NCBI RefSeq assembly: GCF_020515525.1
Contig: NZ_JAIYEP010000045.1
Location: forward strand, 1 to 36,889
Reading direction: 5' to 3'
Length of the DNA: 36,889 nt
Origin: Rhodococcus yananensis
GTDB lineage: Bacteria > Actinomycetota > Actinomycetes > Mycobacteriales > Mycobacteriaceae
The notes beneath the pieces are model-generated. The model saw nothing but the letters and a program-made list of their open reading frames with translations, had not been told where the DNA came from and made no database searches. This document shows, one piece after another, positions 22,475-32,309 of this stretch (the stretch's first letter is position 1; the number at the start of each line of letters is the position of its first letter). The translations under genes were made by a program, and so were the position numbers.

Positions 22475-23344
22475 ATGACCACAATCGATCGCCCCGTCAC
22501 CACCGCCACCCTGGACGTTCCCGGCGCCACCCTCACCTACGACATCCGCGGCTCCCTGAAGTCCGGCACCCCACTGCTGATCGTGGGGTCGCCGATGGAT
22601 GCGGGAGGATTCGCAGCGCTCGCGGCGCAGTTCGTCGACCGCCCCGTCGTCACCTACGACCCTCGCGGCGTGATGCGCAGCCCCCGCGACACCCCCGGCC
22701 TTTCGACGCCCGACCTCCACGCCGACGACCTGCACCGCCTCATCGAGGCACTCGGCGTCGGCCCGGTCGACCTGTTCGGCAGCAGCGGCGGCGCGGTGAA
22801 CGGCCTCGCGTTGGTCACGGTACATCCCGAACAAGTCCGGACGCTGATCGCGCACGAACCGCCGGCGTGCCCACTCCTGCCCGACCACTCGGTGATCAAA
22901 GCGGTGATCGACGACATCGATGCCAGCTACCAGCGCAGCGGGATGGGTCCGGCAATGGCGAAGTTCGCGATGATGCTGTCGCAAACGGGCCCACTGGAAC
23001 CGTCCTATCTCGCCGTGCCCGCGCCCGACCCGTCGATGTTCGGTATGAGCACCGAGGACGACGGCTCCCGCGACGACGCTCTGCTCAGCCAGAATCTGCA
23101 GTCGTGCACCGGATACGAACCCGACTTCGGCGCACTGGCGCAGGCGTCGACCCGCATTGTGATCGGAGCGGGCAGGGAGTCGACGGGTGAGGTCTCCGCT
23201 CGCGCAGCAGCGGAGGTCGCGCGGCGGCTGGGCGTCGAGCTCACACTGTTTCCCGGCGGCCACGCCGGGTTCACGGCCGACGGATACGGTGTGCCCGGCG
23301 ACCCGGAGGGCTTCGCAGCAGTGTTGCGGGAGTTGCTCGGCTGA
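22475..23344 (+). CDS. Alpha/beta hydrolase
   Basis: A 289-residue alpha/beta-fold hydrolase. The nucleophile elbow is GSSGGAV (VDLFGSSGGAVNGLALV) with Ser in place, after the typical strand VVTYDPRGVMRSPRDTPG. The acid is not obvious, and the likely catalytic His lies in FPGGHAGFTADGYG near residue 263. This is the form of small esterase or peroxidase-like hydrolases common in actinomycetes. It lies convergent to the pcaL gene, whose own hydrolase half lacks the nucleophile. A replacement role in lactone hydrolysis is conceivable but rests on position only. Confidence 0.87.
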   Translation: MTTIDRPVTTATLDVPGATLTYDIRGSLKSGTPLLIVGSPMDAGGFAALAAQFVDRPVVTYDPRGVMRSPRDTPGLSTPDLHADDLHRLIEALGVGPVDLFGSSGGAVNGLALVTVHPEQVRTLIAHEPPACPLLPDHSVIKAVIDDIDASYQRSGMGPAMAKFAMMLSQTGPLEPSYLAVPAPDPSMFGMSTEDDGSRDDALLSQNLQSCTGYEPDFGALAQASTRIVIGAGRESTGEVSARAAAEVARRLGVELTLFPGGHAGFTADGYGVPGDPEGFAAVLRELLG

Positions 23345-23363
23345 GGCTCGCACCCTTGATGTC

Positions 23364-23405
23364 AGGCTCGCAACGCCAATGGTCAACCATCGGCGTTGCG
23401 AGCCT
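23364..23405. repeat. Inverted repeat in convergent gap (palindromic element, copy 2)
   Basis: Perfect 14-nt arms AGGCTCGCAACGCC (23364-23377) and complement (23392-23405). The centre ATGGTCAACCAT is itself a 5-nt-arm dyad. The element occupies the gap between the alpha/beta hydrolase and convergent pcaL. The centre resembles that of the copy at 18832-18915 (GTGGTCACCCAC), while the stem sequences differ. Probable bidirectional terminator. Confidence 0.8.
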
Positions 23406-23448
23406 CACCTTTGCGTTGCGTGCTTCATGGTCCAGCACGGTCACGACG

Positions 23449-24372
23449 TCAGACCCCGAGGTCGGCCAACGCCTGCCTCCCCATCGCAAAGGCACGGTTG
23501 CTGTTCGGCACACCCGCGTAGACGGCGGTGTGGAGGAAGACCTCGATGAGTTCGTCGGGATCCATGCCCGCTCGCAGCGCCGCACGGATGTGCATGTCGA
23601 GCTCGTGCTCGTTACCGACCGCGGTGAGGATCGCGAGGGTGAGCAGGCGCCGGGTGTGGTGGTCGAGACCGGGACGCGCCCAGATGTCGCCCCACGCGGT
23701 GCGGGTGATGAAATCCTGGAACGGCGCGGTGAACTCGGTGGCCTGCGCCGTCGCCCGGTCCACGTGGGCGTCGCCGAGCACCGACCGGCGCATCCGCATA
23801 CCGACGTCGACGGCGGCCGACCGATATCGCTCGAGCGGACCGGACCGCGCGAGATGACGGCGGATCAGAACACCGACCCGACCCGCCTGCTCGACGTGCA
23901 CGAGATGCGTACCCGGGTCGAGAAGGTGGAACTCGGAATCGGCGATGCCGTCGGCCGCCTCCCTCGCGGCTTCGGGCGCCACCTCCCGGTCCTGGGCACC
24001 GGCGATCACGAGTGTGGGGGCGACGATCCGCGCGAGATCGGTACGGCCGTCCCATTCCGGTGATCCGGACCGCGCGGGCGCGCACAGCAGCGTCAGCGTG
24101 TGCACCCGATCGGGACGGTGCGCGGCGATCCACTGCACGGGTGCGCCGCCGTGACCGTGCCCCACGAGATGAGCAGCGCCGACACCGATCTCGTCGAGGA
24201 CATCGAGGATCCGCGCCGCGAATTCTTCGGGGGCTGCGGAAGAGTCGACGACGATCACCTCCGCGTCCGGCGACAGTGCCGCGATCTGCGCCGCCCACGC
24301 CGCACCGTCCGATCCGGCCAGGACCACCGTGGGGGCGTCGGGATCACCGTGTCGTTCGTATTCGAGCATCAC
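23449..24372 (-). CDS. pcaL: PcaL-type fusion with degenerate enol-lactone hydrolase half and intact decarboxylase half
   Basis: A 307-residue fusion. Residues about 1-185 align with the beta-ketoadipate enol-lactone hydrolase, and about 190-307 with 4-carboxymuconolactone decarboxylase (RRSVLGDAHVDRA, FQDFITRTAWGDIWARPGLDHHTRRLLTLAILTAVG, ELDMHIRAALRAGM, AVYAGVPNSNRAF). The decarboxylase part looks complete. The hydrolase part is not. The expected G-x-S-x-G elbow reads VGHGHGGA, so Ser is replaced by Gly. The DxRGHGxS strand region is gone, and about 90 residues of lid between LLCAPARSGSP and APTLVIAGAQD are missing. The Asp (AGAQD) and His (GTHLVHVEQ) of the triad remain. Normal PcaL is about 400 residues. 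The start overlaps the pcaB stop by 4 nt, so it is translated with pcaB. Confidence 0.88.
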   Translation of the reverse strand: MMLEYERHGDPDAPTVVLAGSDGAAWAAQIAALSPDAEVIVVDSSAAPEEFAARILDVLDEIGVGAAHLVGHGHGGAPVQWIAAHRPDRVHTLTLLCAPARSGSPEWDGRTDLARIVAPTLVIAGAQDREVAPEAAREAADGIADSEFHLLDPGTHLVHVEQAGRVGVLIRRHLARSGPLERYRSAAVDVGMRMRRSVLGDAHVDRATAQATEFTAPFQDFITRTAWGDIWARPGLDHHTRRLLTLAILTAVGNEHELDMHIRAALRAGMDPDELIEVFLHTAVYAGVPNSNRAFAMGRQALADLGV

Positions 24373-25706
24373 GCGCGTCCTCCGTGTCGGGCCAGGGCAC
24401 GGTCGACGAGGTCGGCGGCGTGCCCGAGATAACGGGTGGGGTCGAGCAGGCCGGCGAGTTCACCCGCCGACAGGTGCGCGGTGATCCGCGGATCCTCGTC
24501 GAGCCGAACCCCCGACACCGCGGCGTCGGTGACGATGGCGCGGGCGTCGTCGACGTGTCGCGACAGTGCGGTGACGACCTTCTCCGCGAGGACGGCGCCG
24601 CCGGTGAGCGCGAGGTTGCGGTCGAGGGCGTCGACGTGCACGTGCAGGCCGTCGAGACTCACGGCGAGACGACGCACGGCGCCCCCGGTCAGCCGCAGCA
24701 ACTCGGTGAGCGTCTCCCATTCGGCGTGCCACGCCCCCGCGGCCCGCCCGAACTCGTGGTCGGCGCAGGCCAGGGCCGTCGCGACGAGCCCCGGTACGCG
24801 CCGGGCCGCCGCGCGCGCGGCGATCGCCGCCACGGGATTGCGTTTGTGGGGCATGGCCGACGAACCCCCCGGCGTGTCCTCGGACACCTCCCCGATCTCG
24901 GTCATCGCCATGAGCACGATGTCCGAGGCGGGTTTCGAGACGGCGCCGGCGGCGACACCGAGCGCCGACGCGAGGCGGGTGATCGGGGTGCGCACGGTGT
25001 GCCACGGCACGCGTTGCCGGGCCAGGCCGAGCCGGTCGGCGAGGTCGTCGGCGAAGACGAGACCGTGCGGCGCGACCGCGGCGAGGGTGCCGGCGGCCCC
25101 GCCGTACTGCACGGGCAGCGCGGTCAGTGCACGACCGAGTTCGTCGCGGGCGTCGTCGAGTCCGGTGAGCCACGACGCGGCGAGCGCCCCGAACGTGGTG
25201 GGCAGCGCCTGTTGTCCGAGGGTGCGCGCGATCATCGGGGTCGCCCGATGGTCGCGGGACACGGCGGCGGCGGCGTCGGCGGCGGCGTCGAGGTATCCGA
25301 GGGTCCGCGCTCCGGCGCGCCGTGCGAGCAGCATGAGCGCGCTGTCCATGACGTCCTGGCTGGTGGCGCCGACGTGCACGGCGGCGGCCGGGGCGTCGGC
25401 GTGCTCGCGCAGCAGTTCGACGAGCGGAATGACGGGGTTGCCGCCGGCCGCGGCGAGCGCGCCGAGTTCTGCGGGGTCGAGGTCGCGGGCGAGCGCGGCG
25501 GCGGCGTCCGCGACGGCCGCGGCGTCGGCGGCGGTGGCCCGGCCGATGCCGACGGCGCTCGCGGTCAGCGCGCTCTCCACCTCGAGGAGCGCACCGATCC
25601 ACGCGCGGTCGGACACCAGCGGGGCGAGTTCGTCGGCGCCGAGGACCGCGTCGAACAGCGGTCCCCGGTGAGGGTCTGGTCCAGTGGGCATCGGGTCCTC
25701 GGGCAT
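24369..25706 (-). CDS. pcaB: 3-Carboxy-cis,cis-muconate cycloisomerase
   Basis: A 445-residue enzyme of the fumarase/aspartase superfamily that lactonises 3-carboxymuconate, the product of PcaHG. The superfamily signature GGSSAMPHKRNPVAA lies near residue 275. The upstream conserved regions are GGNPVIPLVELLREH and HVGATSQDVMDSALML, the latter holding the catalytic His-Thr-Ser set. The sequence opens with LFDAVLGADELAPLVSDRAWI as in PcaB proteins. Two starts are possible: ATG 25706 or ATG 25691, the latter with AGGA close upstream. It overlaps pcaL by 4 nt, and pcaQ-like lysR lies upstream on the same strand. Confidence 0.93.
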   Translation of the reverse strand: MPEDPMPTGPDPHRGPLFDAVLGADELAPLVSDRAWIGALLEVESALTASAVGIGRATAADAAAVADAAAALARDLDPAELGALAAAGGNPVIPLVELLREHADAPAAAVHVGATSQDVMDSALMLLARRAGARTLGYLDAAADAAAAVSRDHRATPMIARTLGQQALPTTFGALAASWLTGLDDARDELGRALTALPVQYGGAAGTLAAVAPHGLVFADDLADRLGLARQRVPWHTVRTPITRLASALGVAAGAVSKPASDIVLMAMTEIGEVSEDTPGGSSAMPHKRNPVAAIAARAAARRVPGLVATALACADHEFGRAAGAWHAEWETLTELLRLTGGAVRRLAVSLDGLHVHVDALDRNLALTGGAVLAEKVVTALSRHVDDARAIVTDAAVSGVRLDEDPRITAHLSAGELAGLLDPTRYLGHAADLVDRALARHGGRA

Positions 25707-25719
25707 CGTCGATGAGGAT

Positions 25720-25736
25720 CCCCGGAAAGTCCGGGG
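25720..25736. terminator. Short hairpin between lysR end and pcaB start
   Basis: CCCCGGA-AAG-TCCGGGG, 7-nt arms with a 3-nt loop, in the 42-bp gap between the lysR stop (25749) and the pcaB start. It may attenuate read-through from lysR or mark a separate pcaB start region. Confidence 0.4.
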
Positions 25737-25748
25737 GCGGGCGCGTTC

Positions 25749-26678
25749 TCACATGTCGGCGGGGCCGTGCGCGACGCGGCGCAACAGCGCGGCGATGTCG
25801 TCGACGATAGACGATGCGGCGGCGGCGGGACGAACGACGCCGATGGGCTCGGCGGTTCCGACGGTGTCGACGGGCAGCCGGCTCAGGCGTTTCTCGGTGA
25901 TGTCCCGGGCGGGAACGCGTTCGGGAACGACCCACACGGCGTCGCTTCCACGCACGTGCGTCGCGGCGACCGCGACGTCGATGGTGTCGACGGTGCCCGC
26001 GGGTAGGTCGATGCCGTGGCGGCGCAACAGCACATCGGTGTGGTGGCGCGGCACGGTGCCGGTGCCGGAGACGACGAGCGGGTACTCGCAGATCTGCGCG
26101 ACCGTCGGGCAGCGGCCGGCGAGGGGGTGACCGGTGCGCACGACGAACGCGAGGGCTTCGGCGTAGAGCAGTTCGAACGACAGACCCCGCATGGTGTCGG
26201 GGTCGCTCATCCGCCCGATCACGACGTCGACGTCGCCGCCGCGCAGGGCGGCGAGCAGGTCGGTGTTGGGCGCGGTGTGCACCTGCACGCCGACGTCGGG
26301 ATGCAGGTCGTGCAGCGCGGTGAGCACGTCCGGGAGCAGCACGGATGCGGCGGACGGCAGCGATCCGATGCGCACGGTGTCGCGACCGGTCCCGGGTGTT
26401 CCGGCGAGGTCCGCGACCGCCGTGTCGAACGCGCGGACGACGCGTTCGGCGTGGTCGAGGAAGCGGAGGCCCGCGGTGGTCGGGCGCGCACCGTGACGGC
26501 CTCGCTCCAGCAGTTTCGTGCCGGCGAGCAGTTCGAGTTCGTTGAGTGTCTTGGTGACGGCCGGTTGCGTCAGGCGCAGCCGAGCGGCGGCCCTCCCGAC
26601 CTGGCGTTCCTGCGCGACGGCGACGAAACACCGCAGGTGACGCAGACGGATACGACCGGACAACCCCGCGTTTTCCAT
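25749..26678 (-). CDS. PcaQ-like LysR-family regulator of the pca genes
   Basis: A 309-residue LysR regulator resembling PcaQ, the activator of protocatechuate genes that responds to beta-carboxymuconate (known for the family). The HTH reads LRHLRCFVAVAQERQVGRAAARLRLTQPAVTKTLNELE, where TQPAVTKTL is characteristic. The effector domain starts VRIGSLPSAASVLLPDVLTALH. The true start is ATG 26678; the longer reading begins with TTG at 26684. It is divergent from pcaHG and upstream of pcaB-pcaL on the same strand, a LysR-controlled layout. Most rhodococci instead use the IclR-type PcaR (from memory), so this regulator is atypical. Confidence 0.85.
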   Translation of the reverse strand: MENAGLSGRIRLRHLRCFVAVAQERQVGRAAARLRLTQPAVTKTLNELELLAGTKLLERGRHGARPTTAGLRFLDHAERVVRAFDTAVADLAGTPGTGRDTVRIGSLPSAASVLLPDVLTALHDLHPDVGVQVHTAPNTDLLAALRGGDVDVVIGRMSDPDTMRGLSFELLYAEALAFVVRTGHPLAGRCPTVAQICEYPLVVSGTGTVPRHHTDVLLRRHGIDLPAGTVDTIDVAVAATHVRGSDAVWVVPERVPARDITEKRLSRLPVDTVGTAEPIGVVRPAAAASSIVDDIAALLRRVAHGPADM

Positions 26679-26692
26679 AAGCAAAAGTTATG
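26676..26692. promoter_or_regulatory. LysR-type dyad overlapping the lysR start codon
   Basis: CATAA-GCAAAAG-TTATG, perfect 5-nt arms inside the 101-bp gap between lysR and pcaH. ATAAGCAAAAGTTAT is a T-N11-A-style LysR box. It covers the ATG of lysR, so binding would block its own expression while activating pcaHG about 90 nt away. Confidence 0.6.
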
Positions 26693-26722
26693 CAAATGGG
26701 CCGTATTCGTCAATTCACATGA

Positions 26723-28212
<1,490 letters not shown>

Positions 28213-28216
28213 TCGG

Positions 28217-29668
28217 TCAGCGATCCGCTGCCGGTGCCCGTCCCACGAACAGCGACGCCACCACCGCGATCAGGGAGATCATGCCGCCGTAGAGGAAGGC
28301 GGTGTGGATCCCGCCCTCGTTCGCGGCGAGCTCCGTCGCCCCGTCGGCGGCACGCGACGCGGCAGCGTTGGTCATGACCGTGATGAACAGCGCCGTGCCG
28401 GCGGCACCCGCGAGCTGCTGCGCGGTGCTGAAGATCGCGCTGCCGTGCGAGTACAGCTCGGCGGGCACCGATCCGAGCGACGAGGTCATCAGCGGGGTCA
28501 TCACCGACGCGAGCCCCAGCATGAGCAGGACGTGGATGCCGATGACCATCGGCAGCGACGACCCGGCATCGAGCAGCGTCATCAACCACAGTGAGGCGCT
28601 GACGACGATCGTGCCGGGAATCACGAGGGGACGCGCCCCGACACGGTCGTAGAGCCGGCCCACGAACGGCGACAGCAGACCCATCGCGAGGCCACCGGGG
28701 AGCAACAGCAGACCGGTGGTGAGGGTGTCGAGTCCGCGCACGTTCTGCATGTAGAGCGGCAGCAGGATCAACGCGCCGAACAGCGACATCATGCTGATCA
28801 CCACGGTGGTCAGGCCGATGCTGAACACGGGCGTGGCGAACGGGCGCATGTCGAGCAGGGCGCGCCCGTCGCCCTGGCGGGTGATCTGCCGCCGCACGAA
28901 CACCGCGAGGGCGACGACACCGACGACCAGCGGCATCCACGCCGGGATGCTCGACTCACCGGACGAATGCCCGATCGAGCTCAGTCCGTACACGATTCCA
29001 CCGAACGCGAGCACCGACAGGATCACCGACAGCACGTCGAGGGGCGGGCGGCTGATCTCGGTGACGTTGCGGACCAGCTTGGCGCCGATGCCGAAGGCGA
29101 TCAGCGCGATGGGCAGCACGATCCAGAACATCCAGCGCCAGTCGAGGGCGTCGAGCACGATGCCGGAGATGGTGGGCCCCACCGCCGGGGCAACCGAGAT
29201 GACGATGGAGATGATGCCCATCATCCCGCCGCGACGATGGACCGGAACCACGCGGAGCACCGTCGTCATCAACAGCGGCAGCATGATGGCGGTGCCGCCG
29301 GCCTGCACGATACGGCCCGCGAGCAGCACCTCGAAGCCGGGTGCGGCCGCCGCGAGCAGGGTGCCGAGGCTGAACACACCCATGGACGCGACGAACACCT
29401 GCCGGAGGGTGAAGCGTTCGAACAGGTACCCGGTGACCGGGATGACGACGGCCATGGTGAGCATGAAGCCAGTGGTGAGCCACTGCGCGGTGCTTGCGGA
29501 GATGTCCAGATCGAGCATGAGGACCGGTAGCGCGACACTCATGATCGTCTCGTTGAGGATCATCACGAACGCGGCGATCACCAGCACACCGATCAACAGC
29601 GCGCTGCCGGGGGCGAGACCTTTCTCGTGGCCGGTGTCCGGCCTGTCCTGTGTCTGTGGTGTCTGCAT
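28217..29668 (-). CDS. DHA2-family MFS multidrug exporter
   Basis: A 483-residue 14-helix drug:proton antiporter. Helix 1 reads AAFVMILNETIMSVALPVLMLDL, with LNETIM in the place of the usual LDxTIV motif. Motif A is GYLFERFTLRQVF and motif C is PLLMTTVLRVVP followed by GIISIVISVAPAVGPTISG. ATG 29668. The closest pattern is EmrB/LmrB-type exporters. It is divergent from a TetR gene across a 168-bp gap, the standard arrangement of a drug-inducible exporter. It is unrelated to the exporter at 19473 apart from family. Confidence 0.9.
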   Translation of the reverse strand: MQTPQTQDRPDTGHEKGLAPGSALLIGVLVIAAFVMILNETIMSVALPVLMLDLDISASTAQWLTTGFMLTMAVVIPVTGYLFERFTLRQVFVASMGVFSLGTLLAAAAPGFEVLLAGRIVQAGGTAIMLPLLMTTVLRVVPVHRRGGMMGIISIVISVAPAVGPTISGIVLDALDWRWMFWIVLPIALIAFGIGAKLVRNVTEISRPPLDVLSVILSVLAFGGIVYGLSSIGHSSGESSIPAWMPLVVGVVALAVFVRRQITRQGDGRALLDMRPFATPVFSIGLTTVVISMMSLFGALILLPLYMQNVRGLDTLTTGLLLLPGGLAMGLLSPFVGRLYDRVGARPLVIPGTIVVSASLWLMTLLDAGSSLPMVIGIHVLLMLGLASVMTPLMTSSLGSVPAELYSHGSAIFSTAQQLAGAAGTALFITVMTNAAASRAADGATELAANEGGIHTAFLYGGMISLIAVVASLFVGRAPAADR

Positions 29669-29709
29669 TGCGGAGCCTTCTCAAATCAATGAAATCGAGC
29701 ACGACGGAA

Positions 29710-29725
29710 ACCGCGATCGCGCGGT
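29710..29725. promoter_or_regulatory. Dyad in the exporter/tetR divergent gap
   Basis: ACCGCG-ATCG-CGCGGT, perfect 6-nt arms with a 4-nt spacer. In the same gap the octamers AAATCAAT (near 29685) and ATTGATTT (near 29762) form a wide inverted pair. Either may be the site of the divergent TetR repressor. Confidence 0.4.
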
Positions 29726-29836
29726 CGTGAAAGCTTCACTCGAGATGAGAGAGACTGTCAAATTGATTTTCGCTGCTACATTGGCGGGCGATAGGAGCCC
29801 GTGCGCGGCACCCGCCGGAGCGAAAGGACCAGCGCG

Positions 29837-30478
29837 ATGACACCCCCGGCCGAGGCAGCCTCCCCCTCCCGCGCCCCCAGCCTGCGGGAACGCCGGAAAC
29901 AGGAGACACGCCTCGAGATCACCCGCGCCGCGCTGGAACTCTTCGAAGCCCAGGGATCCGCCGTGACGACCGTCGACGAGATCGCACGCCGCGCCGGTGT
30001 GTCACCGAGCACGTTCTTCCGCTGCTTCGCCACCAAGGAGGAATCGGTCTACATCAACGACCGCGACTTCGAGGCGGAGGTGCTCGACTGGCTCGCCGCC
30101 ACCCCCGCCGAGAAGATCGACCTCGACGGTGTCGAAGCACTCCACGAGCGGTCGCTGCGCCGGCTGACCCAGGAGACCGACGAGACCCGCGACCTGCTGT
30201 TGCGCACCCGTCGCCTGGTCGTCACCGACGACCACCTGCGCTCGTTCGTCTACGCCAGCGACTGCGTCACGATCTGCCGCATCACCCAGGCCGTCACCGC
30301 GAAGGTGCGGGACATCCGTCCACCGTCCTACGCGCGGCTGCTCATCGAATCGGCAGCGGTGCCGGCACACGTCGCATTCGACACCTGGGCGGAACAGGTG
30401 GAGGCCGGCGACGACGCCGACCTCGTGGCGATCTACCGCGCGGTGCGGACCGAGCACCGTCGCGTCGTAGGCGGCTGA
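29837..30478 (+). CDS. TetR-family regulator divergent from exporter
   Basis: About 213 residues. The HTH is typical for TetR: LREITRAALELF-like RLEITRAALELFEAQGSAVTTVDEIARRAGVSPSTFFRCFATKEE. The ligand domain is acidic and helical, with an Asp-rich VEAGDDADLVAIYRAVRTEH tail. ATG 29837 follows AAAGGA; the longer in-frame start at 29801 is less likely. It should repress the divergent DHA2 exporter and itself. Confidence 0.9.
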   Translation: MTPPAEAASPSRAPSLRERRKQETRLEITRAALELFEAQGSAVTTVDEIARRAGVSPSTFFRCFATKEESVYINDRDFEAEVLDWLAATPAEKIDLDGVEALHERSLRRLTQETDETRDLLLRTRRLVVTDDHLRSFVYASDCVTICRITQAVTAKVRDIRPPSYARLLIESAAVPAHVAFDTWAEQVEAGDDADLVAIYRAVRTEHRRVVGG

Positions 30479-30544
30479 CCATTTTCCCGGCCGATGGCCG
30501 GTGATGTTTCGGCGTGACGCGCCGCATCGTGCAAGAGTGAGTCA

Positions 30545-31627
30545 ATGCCCGACAGGTTGCGTGCCCGGTTCAGCCGGTCCGATCAGCTCACCGAGCGCCC
30601 CGACTTCGCGCTGGTCGGTGTCCTGAAGGTTCCCCAGAGCATCGCCAGTCCCGAACGCGCCATCGTGCGCCGCATCGGCTACGCGCTCGGCGCCCTGTTC
30701 CTCATGGTCCTCATCGTCTACATCGACCGCGACGGCTACCGTGATTCACGGGGCGACGGCATGTCGCTGCTGGACTGCGTCTACTACGCGACGGTGTCGC
30801 TCTCGACCACCGGCTACGGCGACATCACCCCGGTCACGCCCGGCGCGCGACTGGTCAACGTCCTCCTGATCACACCGCTGCGCGTCTTCTTCCTCATCGT
30901 GCTGGTCGGCACGACACTGTCGGCGTTGACCGAGTCGTCGCGGCAGACGTTCCGCATCCAGTCCTGGCGACGCCGCGTCCACGACCACACCGTCGTCGTC
31001 GGGTACGGAACGAAGGGACGCTCCGCGGTCGACGCGATGCTCGGCGACGGGGTGCCCCCGTCGCAGATCGTCGTCGTCGACGCCGACCCGGTGGTCCTCG
31101 AGACCGCGGCCGGACAGGGCCTGGTGACGGTGCAGGGTTCCGCCACCAAATCCGACGTGCTGCGGCTCGCCGGGGTGCAACGCGCCGCCGCCGTGATCGT
31201 CGCGACGAGCCGCGACGACTCCGCGGTCCTCATCACCCTCAACGTGCGGGAGATCAGCGCCACCGCCAAACTCGTCGTCGCGATCCGCGAATCCGGCAAC
31301 GCCCATCTGCTGCGCCGCTCGGGCGCCGATTCGGTGGTGGTGTCGTCCGAGACAGCCGGTCGCCTGCTGGGTGTCGCGACGAGCGCACCGCACGTCGTCG
31401 AGGTGATCGAGGACATCCTCACCCCCGAGATGGGATTCACGCTCTCCGAGCGTCAGGTCGACGACGACGAGGTGGGTGCCGATCCGCGTCACCTGCGGCA
31501 GATCGTTCTCGGCATCGAACGTCGGGGGTCGCTGTACCGGGTGGGCTCCCCCGAGGTCGCGACGCTCGTCGAGGGCGACACCCTGCTGTACCTCAGGCTC
31601 GCGACCGACCGGTCGATCGAGGACTGA
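30545..31627 (+). CDS. Potassium channel with RCK (TrkA-N/TrkA-C) domains
   Basis: A 360-residue two-helix potassium channel subunit. TM1 is IGYALGALFLMVLIVYID (about 45-62). The pore helix and selectivity filter read YYATVSLSTTGYGDITP with TTGYGD. TM2 is NVLLITPLRVFFLIVLVGTTL. The cytoplasmic RCK part follows: a Rossmann fold (HTVVVGYGTKGRSAVDAML, IVVVDADP) and a TrkA-C domain at about 270-355. The order matches MthK/Kch-type ligand-gated channels, which respond to calcium or nucleotides and help set membrane potential. ATG 30545 lies 66 nt after the tetR stop. No partner genes lie nearby. Confidence 0.93.
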   Translation: MPDRLRARFSRSDQLTERPDFALVGVLKVPQSIASPERAIVRRIGYALGALFLMVLIVYIDRDGYRDSRGDGMSLLDCVYYATVSLSTTGYGDITPVTPGARLVNVLLITPLRVFFLIVLVGTTLSALTESSRQTFRIQSWRRRVHDHTVVVGYGTKGRSAVDAMLGDGVPPSQIVVVDADPVVLETAAGQGLVTVQGSATKSDVLRLAGVQRAAAVIVATSRDDSAVLITLNVREISATAKLVVAIRESGNAHLLRRSGADSVVVSSETAGRLLGVATSAPHVVEVIEDILTPEMGFTLSERQVDDDEVGADPRHLRQIVLGIERRGSLYRVGSPEVATLVEGDTLLYLRLATDRSIED

Positions 31628-32309
31628 CCGCGGACTCCACCCCGACGTGGAATGCGCGCGGAACGCACCCGTCGGCCGCCTGCGCGACGTGGGATATCTC
31701 ATGAATCGGGGCGGCGATGCTCGATCGCGTCACCCGCGGAGACCGAGGTTGCCGCCATCACATCGGCACCCCGGTGGCGGCGATCCATCACGACGACACG
31801 ATCGACGAACACGCCGCAGCCGCGAACTCCGTGTCCGGCCGAGCCGAAGGACCGACGCCGCACGCACGGCAGCATCGGCCACCCGCCCGCACACCGTCAC
31901 CGCACCGTCGCACGCGAGCGCGCGAGGACGTCCCCCGCTGCGAAAGTCACTTTCGCGTAGGCATTTCGGCCCCGCGCATCGGCAGCGCCCTGGTCGATGA
32001 GCGATCGCCGCATCGACCGACCCGGGACGTACGACGACGCTCGGTGAGCAACCCCGCCCCGCGACGACGGAGGGGGCCGCGACCACCGACGCCTCGCAAC
32101 CGGCGTCGCCGTCCTCCCCCCGCCGAGCCGTGCCGAAGGCGGTCGGCCGCTCCCGGCGATGTGCTCTACGGACACCCCGCACGCCGATTCTCCGCGGCCC
32201 GCACGCCGGTCGGGACCGTCCCGACCAGCAGATCCCACGTTGACAACGGCGGGTGTCGCTTGCTCCGATGAAGAGCGGCCCACTGTTCGAAACACGGAGA
32301 CACCGAGCG
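31628..32309. other. 682-bp gap with no convincing gene
   Basis: Open frames exist on both strands, but their products are Arg/Pro/His-rich with no recognisable motif or ribosome site. This is the usual look of shadow frames in GC-rich non-coding DNA. The one clear structure is the palindrome at 31940-31956. The start of the downstream thioesterase is fixed at 32310. A decayed gene cannot be excluded. Confidence 0.5.
31940..31956. repeat. 17-bp perfect palindrome in the gap
   Basis: GCGAAAGT-C-ACTTTCGC, 8-nt arms around one base. It may be a dispersed intergenic repeat of the type common in nocardioform genomes, or an operator. It has no gene within 300 bp on either side. Confidence 0.6.

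Noticed and set aside
24460-26631. 723-codon minus-strand frame across pcaB and lysR
   Set aside because: Arg/His/Pro-rich shadow; both real genes are recognisable in another frame of the same strand.
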